This document shows positions 11,392 through 21,400 of a DNA stretch of 64,000 bases, piece by piece (the first letter of the stretch is position 1; each line of letters starts with the position of its first letter). The stretch comes from Ziziphus jujuba. Its lineage: Eukaryota; Streptophyta; Magnoliopsida; Rosales; Rhamnaceae. A model generated the notes under the pieces. It did no database searches, was not told the origin of the DNA, and worked only from the letters and a program-made list of their open reading frames with translations. A program made the position numbers and the translations under genes. The stretch lies in NCBI RefSeq assembly GCF_031755915.1, contig NC_083385.1:511001-575000 (forward strand), in the 5' to 3' direction.

Positions 11392-14300
11392 TATAGAACG
11401 GATATTTCAGTATTATAAGCGTACCAGATTAATTATGCGTAACATATTAATTATAGTGAATTATATGATCGAATCATATGTAATAAGAGGTGGATATATT
11501 TTATAGCAGAATTTTGTAAATAATATACATTTCTGTTATTAAATGCATGTCCACAGATGATATCAAATGCATGCACATTGAATTATATGTAATTTATTAT
11601 TGATTACATGTAAACGGTAAAGGATTACACATAATCATCCATGCACACTTTTTTTATGTTTTATAGCAAAATTATATATATGTATATATATATAATTATA
11701 TTATCACATACAAGCACGCCAATCTAAATTAATTAAGATGGGCATGCCTGATCAAATAAATGTAACTCACTAGCATGCCCAATCTTAATTTTTACCCTTG
11801 TATTATAACAAAATTCTATATATACAATCCGTCCTAAACATGCACATCCCATGCAGGTCAAATCTATGTACCATGCTGTCATATAATGTATAAATTAAAT
11901 GTAATTTAAGCAGTAAGATGAGAATGCACACATATTATAGAAATATATAATTTTTCTGCAATGAATATCAACTTGCACATTACAGTATGAGTCAGCATCA
12001 AATTACATATGATTTAATGATAAAATACATGCAGTACTTCATAAGTCACTTATAATTTGGTGCCAACTTGCACCATGATATGTGTGTCTACGCATACGGT
12101 AGCAAGACATATAGTAACTCTCCTATGGACAACTTTGGCCAATGTAAAAAGAAATTTTCTATTGGATGACATCATGTATTTAATGTTGTCCAATATTACA
12201 CATAATCTATGGGTTATTTCATCCCAAATTACACGAGATAAAGAACTTAGTCCATGGGATACTTCATCCCAAGTTATATGGGACAAAGTGCAAAATACAT
12301 ATATTGATGAAGAATGTGGTATACATAGGGGCTGAAATAACATAGATTTTGTAAAATTATTTTAGTAGTCATCAAATTGTTTAACAAACATATATATAAA
12401 GAATACAAAATGAAATGGAAAGCTAACCGGGAAAGGAAGATAGACTAGCGAAGAAGGGTCTATGAAGAATGGGTTTAGACGGCTAGTCAAGAGGAGATTA
12501 GGAAGTAAAAGGCTGTTAAAATGATTAAGCAATTATCACCAAAGCACTAATCAAGCAATGATAATAAGCGCGGAGGATCTATTGTACCTACCACACAAAC
12601 AAAAATGTGGAAAGAAAGGAACAAATAGGGAATTTTGTTTTCAAAAAAGTCATATATAAATAACCATGAGGAAGAGAAAGGGCAGATGAAGGAGCTGCTT
12701 TTGCCAAGGACATTTTAAAATCACTTTTGGCCGCAATAATTAATTTTTAGCTATAGTAATAATTTGTTTTTAAAATAAAAAATAGTTGCAGCGAAAAATA
12801 CTTTTGGACATGGCAAATGCTTAATAGTTGTGGGTAAAAACGTTTTACACATGTATAATATGACCAAATGTTGTATGGACTTTGCGTATATTTTCTTTTC
12901 GATCCTTAAAATAGATTATAGAATATTTTTCAGAAAAAAACAAAATGCATTTTACAAGTTTATAAATTTTATATGATTGAATTATCAATCCTTCTTATGA
13001 GTTAGAATTTGAAAAGCAATTAAGGGTAGTATTTCAATTCTACTACAAGCATAATCAAAATTTTAATGTTAAAAGTACAAATATAACAGATAAGCAAGAT
13101 TTATTAAACACTCAAATATTAAATTTGTAATTTTAAATAATTTTGAAATAACAATTTAACAAGTGCTAATCAAAATAAAAAATTAATTATTACTTTACTG
13201 ATTATTTCATAATTTATAATACCATCAAATCAAGCCATCAAGAATATGTTGTTGTGGTGAGATTGACGACGAAAGGAGTATTTGAGTGGTGGCGTGGGGT
13301 GGTGTGGTGGGGCGGTGGGTCCTCCACCAAATGATTTGATGAGGGATCGACCAGGAGTCTGTGAAACGACGGCCCTAAACACAAAAGAGGCAAACCAACC
13401 TCTCTCTCCACTGCAAAGTAGGAGTGCATGCCACATGTCGAATTCCCAACTCCATCGCAAAACTTATTGAACGACAACTAACCCGGCCCGAACTCCTCCC
13501 CACTATTTTTTTACTTTATTTTCTTTTATTTGTTGTTATTCGTCGTTTGAACCTCAGGTGATGATTATCACAATTATTAAATCATTTTGATTAGCACATA
13601 TATAGAATAGAACAAGGCCAATTAAACAAAAATATCCTTGCAATCGCACTCACGCGTCCACGCATTATATATGGATAGAGTCAGAATCGCAATACCCAAT
13701 TTTATTTATGGTGTATGCATTATGGTACCTACCTAAGCCCGTACATAACACATTAATATTATGTTTGGACTGAGCTTCACGACTCCTTATAATTGTTTTG
13801 GGATAAACCTAATTCCTATATAAGATACTGAAGAAATAGTTTGTTTTCCATGACATTTCATACATGTAAATTACTATCAAATCTAGGCAATATGGTCCAA
13901 CATTGATCTCCACATTATTTTGATCTATATTATTAATTCCCACCCATCCTTAATCTTCTTCATTTTCTCACACACAAATTGATATAGCGTTAGTATTAGT
14001 ACAGCCAATAGTAATGATTAAGAGAGAGAAAATTTATATGGGGACTATTCATGCCTGGACAAAGACCAACATGTTAGGTACGGCTATAATGAATGTAATT
14101 AGCTCATCTATATATGTGAATGTCACGGTTTTTAGTTTCTCTACTCTCATATATTGGGCTCAAATTTACACTTTCTGGGTCAAAAGAATAAAAAGATATT
14201 AATTTTTTTGTTTTTTAAGGTTCAAGTTCAAGTGATCGGTTATTTGAAACAAATTAAAAAAAAAATGTTTTAAGTGATCTTAATTATATTATATCATAGT

Positions 14301-14730
14301 TGGTCAATTCTGATGGGAACTATTAAACGATGGACTAAATAAAATTTTGTTGATTATTATTAAGCTTTCCACAGCCATACTAATAGGTGTAGGGCCATTT
14401 AAAAATAAATGAAAAACATATACTAATAAAAGTTAATGAAAAATATAAACTAATATTTCTCATAATCTATGATTACTCCTGTATTTTTTATATTGCTAAT
14501 TTGTAATGATTAAAGGCATTGAACTTGGTGAATCGATCACATTTCTCAATAGGACATAATTGTTGTGTAATGTTTAATAAATAACTTTTTGATGGATTAG
14601 AACAAGGCTTGCCCCCAGAATAATTTAGGGATTCCAATCATTGATGTCCCAACTTTCCTTTTTATATTGATCGCCGTTAGAATTGCCCACAATATTCTAT
14701 CTTTTTACACTTGAAAGAATTCAATGTATA
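10757..14730. other. Intergenic, AT-rich
   Basis: No gene supported. It includes a (TA)17 tract at 11357-11390. The phrase TATAGCAAAATT followed by TA repeats recurs here (for example near 11662) and again near 18372. A region near 12200-12290 contains two related segments around TTTCATCCCAAATTAC and CTTCATCCCAAGTTAT. A short GC-richer patch at 13255-13480 has open frames on both strands but no recognisable domain. Several fragments may be old transposon pieces. Confidence 0.5.
11357..11390. repeat. (TA)17 microsatellite
   Basis: Perfect TA tract in the gene-poor region. Confidence 0.9.
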
Positions 14731-15226
14731 ATGTTCTACGTCAAAGTGCACAACCTAGCTACAGTGGAAGTTGCTAAAATTTTACCGATAAAGTTGGCTT
14801 TAAATGTGGCTATGATGGAAGGCTAGTCTCATGTTTTGTGTGAAGCAGATGTTTTGTCAGCCAGTCAAGATTTGGATTCAAACTATTTTTCCAAACTCAG
14901 TTGGAAGTGTTTTCCTCATCACCAGGACATTACTGCTATGGTTTTTTCCTTTTCTTCTTGTAAATTTTGTTCGGTTCCTAGATCTGGTAATTGTGTTGCT
15001 CATCATCTTGCTAGATGGGCGTTAAAGACTGGTTATGATTCTTTTGATTGCCACCATCTCCCTCAAGAATTATCTACTTCAATTCTGAAGAATAATTCCA
15101 GGGTTAGTCGTAACTGTTTTTTGTTGCCTTGTAATTGGCCTTTTTGGCTTTCCTTCATACAAATGATATTTTAGCAAAAAATAAAAATAAAAAATAAAAA
15201 AAACAAAAAACAAAAGATCATTATTT
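14731..15226 (+). pseudogene. 3' fragment of a LINE: broken RNase H (RVT_3-type) domain and A-rich tail
   Basis: Translation from about 14770 gives a degraded RNase H-like domain as found at the C-terminus of plant LINE polyproteins. It reads LALNVAMMEG, then a stop (TAG at about 14823) where the family usually has Trp, then SHVLCEADVL, and further on CSVPRSGNCVAHHLARWAL, the hallmark R-S-x-N-x-V-A-H-x-L-A motif. The frame ends at 15174 and is followed by an A-rich stretch (15174-15222) resembling the poly(A)-like tail of a LINE insertion. No reverse transcriptase is present upstream, so it is 5'-truncated or deleted. It is not functional. Confidence 0.7.
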
Positions 15227-15792
15227 AATTAAGGAAATATATATATATATATATATATATAGATAGGGAATTTTTTATGTTGTCCAACTGATGCTTAATT
15301 ACAAATAATCCGTGAGATTAATATCCAATAGATTATATATAATTGCATTGATGGGGCAAAACAAAAAGTCCGAAGTTGCCTAGTATAAAACGACAATAAA
15401 TATGTATAGAGTTAATCTCAAATCAGGTTAACATGATGGTTTCCCTATTATATTTTTTCTGTATTTTTTGATCACTTATAGCAATTCCCTCCAAAGTCTC
15501 ATTTATAACAATTCTCTCAATGTTTTGAATCCATGACCTTTCAAGTGTACATGTAAGTGGTATACCAACTAAACTAATCTCACTTAATTAACTATTGTTT
15601 TTATTAGTTATTAAATTATATTAAATGTTGAGATTTAAAATTTAATTGATAGTTAAAAATAAATTTAGTTTCTTATTAGAATATTATTTCAGCAAAATGA
15701 ACCATATAGAGGCCCAATGAACTATGACAATTTAAATGCTGAAAAAAAAATCATAATGGTAAAAACATTAAGTCAACATGATAGGATTCCGG

Positions 15793-15793
<1 letters not shown>
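15227..15793. other. Intergenic, AT-rich
   Basis: A (TA)n tract at about 15238-15261, then unremarkable AT-rich DNA. Nothing coding seen. Confidence 0.5.

Positions 15794-15857
<64 letters not shown>
15794..15857. repeat. (TA)32 microsatellite
   Basis: Uninterrupted TA dinucleotide tract of about 64 bp, the longest perfect one in the window. It borders the TIR element to its right. Confidence 0.9.
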
Positions 15858-15860
<3 letters not shown>

Positions 15861-16024
15861 ATATACAATTTTGTTGTAAGACACATGCATACGTATGGTA
15901 TCAAACATGTGTTTCACCGGATTACATCTAATCTACTATCCAGTTATATATAAATTGTAGCGAATTACATGTGACCATGTATGCACCAATTTGATACCAT
16001 ATACGCGCAGCATTTTGCAAAAAA
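15858..16024. mobile_element. Short TIR element bounded by (TA)n on both sides
   Basis: Inverted arms CGTATGGTATCAAA (15892-15905) and TTTGATACCATATACG (15990-16005) enclose about 85 bp. The whole segment lies between the (TA)32 tract on the left and a (TA)n tract at about 16025-16039 on the right. It is non-coding. The arrangement resembles the rice Micron elements described as sitting in (TA)n microsatellites; membership of that family is not shown. Confidence 0.5.
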
Positions 16025-16078
16025 ATATATATATATATAATTACTCATTCAAATCCATATCCTTTGGGCATGGATACA

Positions 16079-16080
16079 TA

Positions 16081-16123
<43 letters not shown>

Positions 16124-16124
16124 G
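16079..16124. repeat. (TA)n microsatellite at the left edge of plastid DNA
   Basis: TA repeat interrupted by one C at 16099. It ends directly where plastid psaA leader sequence begins (GGGAGATAGAAG at 16124). Confidence 0.85.
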
Positions 16125-17333
16125 GGAGATAGAAGATAAAAAACTAAGTCTAAACATCTCTCATAGGTTCACTAATTACTTAACTATTGGCAGGTCTCTT
16201 TGTATGTGTTGTCCGGAAAGAGGAGGACTCAATGATTATTCGTTCGCCCGAACCAGAAGTTAAAATTTTGGTAGATAGGGATCCCATAAAAACTTCTTTG
16301 AGGAATGGGCCAGACCAGGTCATTTCTCAAGAACAATAGCTAAAGGACCGGATACTACCACTTGGATCTGGAACCTACACGCTGATGCTCACGATTTCGA
16401 TAGCCATAACAATGATTTGGAGAGGAAATCTCTCGAAAAGTATTTAGTGCCCATTTCGGCCAACTCTCCATCATTTTTCTTTGGCTGAGTGGTATGTATT
16501 TCCACGGTGCTCGTTTTTCCAATTATGAAGCATGGCTAAGTGATCCTACTCACATTGGGCCTAGTGCCCAGGTGGTTTGGCCAATAGTGGGTCAAGAAAT
16601 ATTGAATGGTGATGTAGACGGTGGTTTCCGAGGAATACAAATAACCTCCGGTTTTTTTCAGCTTTGGCGAGCATCTGGAATAACTAGTGAATTACAGCTC
16701 TATTGTACTGCAATTGGTGCATTGGTTTTTGCGGGCTTAATGCTTTTTGCTAGTTGGTTCCATTATCACAAAGCTGCTCCAAAATTGGCTTGGTTCCAAG
16801 ATGTAGAATCTATGTTGAATCATCATTTAGCAGGGCTACTAGGCCTTGGGTCTCTTTTTTGGGAAGGGCATCAAGTACATGTATCTTTACCGATTAATCA
16901 ATTTCTAAATGCTGGAGTAGATCCTAAAGAGATTCCACTTCCTCATGAATTTATCTTGAATCGGGATCTTTTGGCTCAACTTTATCCCAGTTTTGCTGAG
17001 GGAGCAACCCCTTTTTTCACCTTGAATTGGTCAAAATATGCGGAATTTCTTACCTTTCGTGGAGGATTAGATCCAGTAACCGGGGGTCTATGGCTGACCG
17101 ATATAGCACACCATCATTTAGCTATTGTAATTCTTTTCCTAATAGCAGGTCACATGTATAGGACCAACTGGGGCATTGGTCATGGCATAAAAGATATTTT
17201 AGAGGCTCATAAAGGCCCATTTACCGGCCAGGGTCATAAAGGTCTATATGAGATCCTAACAACGTCATGGCACGCTCAATTATCTATTAACCTAGCTATG
17301 TTGGGCTCTTTAACCATTGTTGTAGCTCACCAC
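16125..17333 (+). pseudogene. psaA: Nuclear copy of plastid DNA: psaA leader and N-terminal half
   Basis: Photosystem I P700 apoprotein A1, roughly residues 1-366 of about 750, preceded by about 107 bp that look like its plastid 5' leader, including a GGAGGA-type ribosome site before the ATG at 16232. From memory of the plastid gene, there is a 1-bp deletion in the codons for TSFEEW (near 16296) and a 2-bp insertion near 16425. Together they shift the frame by +1, in agreement with the 262-bp offset between the ATG and the in-frame stretch that starts [14 protein letters not shown] at 16494. From there to 17333 the frame is uninterrupted and ends at VVAHH, where (TA)n begins. The gene is cut off in the middle, so it is a non-functional nuclear insertion (NUPT). 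Confidence 0.9.
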
Positions 17334-17336
17334 ATA

Positions 17337-17412
<76 letters not shown>
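17334..17412. repeat. (TA)n microsatellite at the right edge of plastid DNA
   Basis: About 79 bp of TA repeat with one C at 17355. It joins the psaA fragment directly to the next TIR element. Confidence 0.9.
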
Positions 17413-17413
<1 letters not shown>

Positions 17414-17515
17414 CTTTAATATAGTGGGCATGTATATTGACCTTATGGAAAATATGTATTCAGATATATGTTAGAAGATGTCAAAAATTAAAAAAAAAAT
17501 TGTAGCAACTGTACA

Positions 17516-17678
17516 TGTGAGATCCCACATCGGTTGGAAAGGGGAACGAAGCATGCCTTATAAAAGTGTGTGGATACTTTTCTCTTGAGAGGTCTTTTAA
17601 AACCGTGCGGACTGGGCCCAAAGCGGACAATATCTCATGCGGTGGATTGGGCTGATGCGGGTGGACTGGGCTGTTACA
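17516..17678 (+). mobile_element. Short dispersed element with USE/TATA motif, TG...CA ends
   Basis: A 163-bp GC-richer segment from TGTGAGATCCCACATCGG to GGGCTGTTACA. I recognise this text as similar to a dispersed repeat common in dicot genomes, possibly a solo LTR of a terminal-repeat miniature element. Ends are TG and CA, but no clear target-site duplication is visible. It is non-coding. Confidence 0.5.
17522..17567 (+). promoter_or_regulatory. Plant snRNA-type USE plus TATA
   Basis: ATCCCACATCG at 17522-17532 matches the upstream sequence element RTCCCACATCG of plant snRNA genes. TTATAAAAG follows at 17559-17567, a gap of about 26-27 bp. No snRNA sequence follows, so this is a promoter motif carried by the repeat rather than an RNA gene. 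Confidence 0.5.
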
Positions 17679-17750
17679 TTAATATGTTGCCTGACATGTA
17701 AAAGCACTATATGCATTTCATACGGTGAATATGCATGCCCACTATTTATA

Positions 17751-17994
17751 CATACAACATTTATCACATCGGTCAAGATGCAAAATAAATTACCAATTTA
17801 CCTGATTAATTTGCATGTTTATCTTGACTTGATATCCTATATGATCAAGACTATATATGTATATATATGGACACCTACATTATTGTGTGCATTAGCCTCT
17901 AATTGCATGCCATTCATGTGAAAAATAAATGTATCTCTCCATTAACAGATTGCCTACTCCCATGGCAGATATTTATGCAAGTCTGCTATAGAAC

Positions 17995-18033
<39 letters not shown>

Positions 18034-18375
18034 CATTATCCTATCCAACGTTTCTCACCTTATTATTTTGGGCATAGCCAGTCTCTATTAAAATTTTCAT
18101 ATGAATAACATGTAATCGAGTGTCAATCAAGCAACATAAGTTGTCCTATATCACCTAGTAGAATATTCCTATAGATAAGTTGTAGTATAGATTAGTCAAC
18201 ACATAATGCAAATGAGCACATACATTTTTTTTATTTGCATGATATAAAGTTTGGATATCATGATGTGATCAAGATTATATGTACATATATATGTACAATC
18301 TTACTATAGAACACATACATTACATGTAGTTGGAACCAAACCTACTTTAATGTGGGTACACTTGTGTATTATAGC

Positions 18376-18431
<56 letters not shown>

Positions 18432-18437
18432 GAAAGG
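17751..18437. other. Intergenic with (TA)n tracts
   Basis: A (TA)15 tract at 18000-18029 and (TA)n followed by (GA)n at 18382-18430. Nothing coding. Confidence 0.5.
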
Positions 18438-18930
18438 GTTAATTAGGTACTTTGGTATTTTACAATTTAGAAAAGTTGTATTTTCGATATTCAAATTTAA
18501 AATGTTCCAATTTGAACTCTAAAGTTTCCATTTGCCACATTTCGATCTAATAGGATTTTTGGCAAATAGTGGTTAACAATTTAAGGGTACTCCCTGCATA
18601 GACAATCTAATGATAAAAATAACTATTTCTCAAATAATAACCCGAGTTTGTAACCTTTATCTCTAATATTAGAAAAAAAAAAATCAAGAATATTAAAGTG
18701 TTAATTTTTTTTTAAATAGAAGCCCTAATTTGCAAAAAATTAAAATTGAAGAATCAAAATTGCTACAAATATATTTTGATATCAGTTAAACATGACAGAA
18801 AAAATTCAATTAGACTAAAATGGAATAAGTTGAAACTTTGATTGAAATTATGTTTTAAATTTGAAAATAAAAAATGTAACTTTTTCAAATATAAAAGATA
18901 CTGGAACTTTTCCAGATGTAAACTAATTAA
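18438..18930. mobile_element. Foldback element, ~490 bp, long imperfect inverted repeats
   Basis: The left arm at 18438-18510 and the right arm at 18852-18930 are imperfect inverted copies of about 75 bp. Shared words in the same order include TTAATTAG, GGTATTTTA or its variants, GAAAAGTT and TTCAAATTTAAAA. The inside is AT-rich and non-coding. Related wording (TTTAAATTTAAAATGTTCC) recurs near 19650. Confidence 0.4.
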
Positions 18931-18952
18931 AGTGTAAGTACTAGATATAGGT

Positions 18953-18997
<45 letters not shown>

Positions 18998-19040
18998 CCC
19001 ACTTCCTAAGCTAATTAAGCCAATTGAGTCAAAAGGAATC

Positions 19041-19082
<42 letters not shown>

Positions 19083-19167
19083 TGTAGCATAGATTTAGTT
19101 AGCAGGAGTAGGTTATGGATTAGACAAAAGAAAATGAAAAATATTCTTATTGACCTTAGCTCTGAGG

Positions 19168-19200
<33 letters not shown>

Positions 19201-20306
19201 ATATGGTTTGGCTGCCCATTAGAAATAGAAGCTAATTACGGTCACGATCTTTTTTATCTTGTCATGAATTTGTATTTGCTAGTACTTGCTTTTTATTGGA
19301 GACCATATTGTGCTCCCACCAATACATATTGTATGGTTTATAAAGAAAAGAAATTGATTTGTACTAACAATAATAACAATAACAACAATAACAATTTATG
19401 TTTAGAGTTTAGAATCTATAAGGAGAAAAGGAATATATTTCAGTTTTGGTTGTTTTGTACTCATGGTTTATGTTTTTCCATTTTTCTTAAAAGATGTTTT
19501 AGTACTTTAGATATGCATTATTGGCTTGCTTTATTTATTTCTATGAATCGTGTAATATCGATTTATGCTTTAAATGATAGTGAGATTTCAAAATTAAAGA
19601 AAAAAATTTAATTATATGTATTTTGGTTAGATTATATATTTAACCTTTAAATTTAAAATGTTCCATTTTGAAATTTCAATTTATAATTTATTTTACATTG
19701 GTTCGAATCTCAATCTAGTTTATTAATTAATTTTTTAATAAATTGACAAATCTAGTTTATCATTTTCATAAATTGACAAAACTAGTAAATTTGCTCAAAA
19801 TTTAAACTCTCTTTTAGTTAATTTTGGAATTAGACTAATGTTAAATAAATTGTAAATCCAAGGTTCGATATGGAAAATTCAAATTTGAAAGTCCAATATG
19901 CAATTTGACTAGAATACAAAGTATTAGAATACAAGTAATCTAAAGAAAAATAAAATAGAAATATGAAATTGAAAACTTCCAAACTATTTATAAAATGAGG
20001 ATCATTTTGATAAACATTTTTTTAAAATATAAATGACTATATAAAAAAAATACAATGAGAAAAGAAACATAATACAAACTGCAAAATAAGAATATTTTAG
20101 AAACTTCGACTTTTTAATTAATAAAAAAGTTAGAAATTTTGTTTTTTTCTATTTTTATTTTTATTTTTTATCTTTTCTTTATGTGGATTCCAAGTATCTG
20201 TTGATCCCCAAAAAATAAAATTCATGCATGAATTTTTTTATTTTCGCTGTAATTACAAAGATGTGATCATGCAGAAGAGGAGTAATAAAATTCGTCAGGG
20301 CAATGG

Positions 20307-20341
<35 letters not shown>

Positions 20342-20342
20342 C
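18931..20342. other. Intergenic with TG and TA repeats
   Basis: (TG)n at about 18965-18990, (TA)n at 19045-19080, 19171-19192 and 20310-20338, and an (AAC/AAT)n patch at 19367-19395. Open frames here are translations of the repeats. No gene seen. Confidence 0.5.
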
Positions 20343-20530
20343 CGTTTATGGTGCGGATGTCCACACGTTTTATCATGTGGATTTCAGTATTGACGACGGT
20401 TTTTGAATAAACCGTTATCAATATTGTCACATAGAAATGAGTATTAACAGCGGCTTTTTCAAAAATCATTGTCCTTGAGGCAGTCCCCACCATAACATGG
20501 TGTAAATCATCCGCACCATAAAATTTCACT
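20343..20530. mobile_element. MITE-like element, TIR TTTATGGTGCGGATG
   Basis: Perfect 15-bp inverted repeats at 20345-20359 and 20508-20522, about 188 bp end to end, non-coding. The left end borders the (TA)n tract at 20310-20338; the right end runs into a short TA stretch. Its right end (ATAAAATTTCACT) resembles that of the element at 21122-21305, so both probably belong to one family. Confidence 0.7.
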
Positions 20531-21121
20531 ATATATACATAACTAAACTCAAATTCAGTGTATAATATTAATATTCATAGGATTTTCTTTTTTCAACATT
20601 TAAATTGCAATAAAAGTTGATATTCTAAATTATATTTATGAATCACCTGATTTCAATAGAATTAATTTTAGTATGTAATTAAAATAATAAAATTTATTTT
20701 AATATGTAACTAAATTTATATTTTGTTATTTTTAAATTTTAAATCTTAATCGATTGAAGAATTAATAAAAAAATGACTTGATATTAAAAAACCTACATAA
20801 GGGAACATTCAGTGTACCAATATATATTTGACAAATCATCTTAATCTTTAATTGGTAAATCAAAAGTTAAATAAACATTAAGAAGTTATAAGAAATTTTT
20901 ACCTATGATTTTTACATCATTATATCTATCCATTCGATTAATAAGATGATATGTGACAAATATTTTTGGTACATAAAACCTATCCTATATATATATATAT
21001 ATATTGCGGGCTTACTTGAAGTGAATTATAGGGCAAACCCATAGCTTTTGCAATTTTTTTTTTAAATATATACAGCTTTTGCAAGTTATATATAAATAAA
21101 TATATATATATATATATATAT

Positions 21122-21305
21122 ACAGTGGTTTTACAGTGCGGATCATCCGCATATAGACCGTACCAAAAATCTATATTTTTTATAAAACAAATATTGACTT
21201 TTCTGTATACGTTGTATATATATAAATAGTAAAGCTGACTTTTTTTTAAAAAAATATTAATTTTTGAATAAATATACAGACGGTTCGCACTATAAAATTG
21301 CCACT
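21122..21305. mobile_element. MITE-like element related to the one at 20343
   Basis: The left end AGTGGTTTTACAGTGCGGAT (21124-21143) pairs with the right end CGGTTCGCACTATAAAATTG plus CCACT (21281-21305) as imperfect inverted repeats. The core TTTTAYRGTGCGRA matches the TIR of the element at 20343-20530. Left border is a (TA)n tract (about 21101-21121). No coding capacity. Confidence 0.6.
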
Positions 21306-21361
21306 AAAGCTAATGCTCAAAACTCATACCAAAAATCCAAGCAAAGCCAAACCAAAGCAAG

Positions 21362-21400
<39 letters not shown>

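Larger units (their letters stand above)
17413..17750. mobile_element. TIR element with a second element nested inside
   Basis: ATAGTGGGCATGTATATT at 17421-17438 is matched in inverted orientation by AATATGCATGCCCACTAT at 17728-17745 (17 of 18 positions). The interior is about 290 bp and contains the short snRNA-promoter-like element at 17516-17678. The left arm borders the (TA)n tract at 17334-17412. Confidence 0.5.

Noticed and set aside
13230..13477. Overlapping open frames on both strands in a GC-richer patch
   Set aside because: Low-complexity Gly/Trp or Pro/His translations, no start context, splice sites or recognisable domain.
16494..17474. A functional photosystem I gene of 326 aa
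   Set aside because: It is the middle of plastid psaA, lacking the correct start and the C-terminal half; the end of the frame is translated TA repeat.
19697..19715. tRNA B-box-like GGTTCGAATCTC
   Set aside because: No matching A-box, acceptor stem or anticodon arm can be formed around it.
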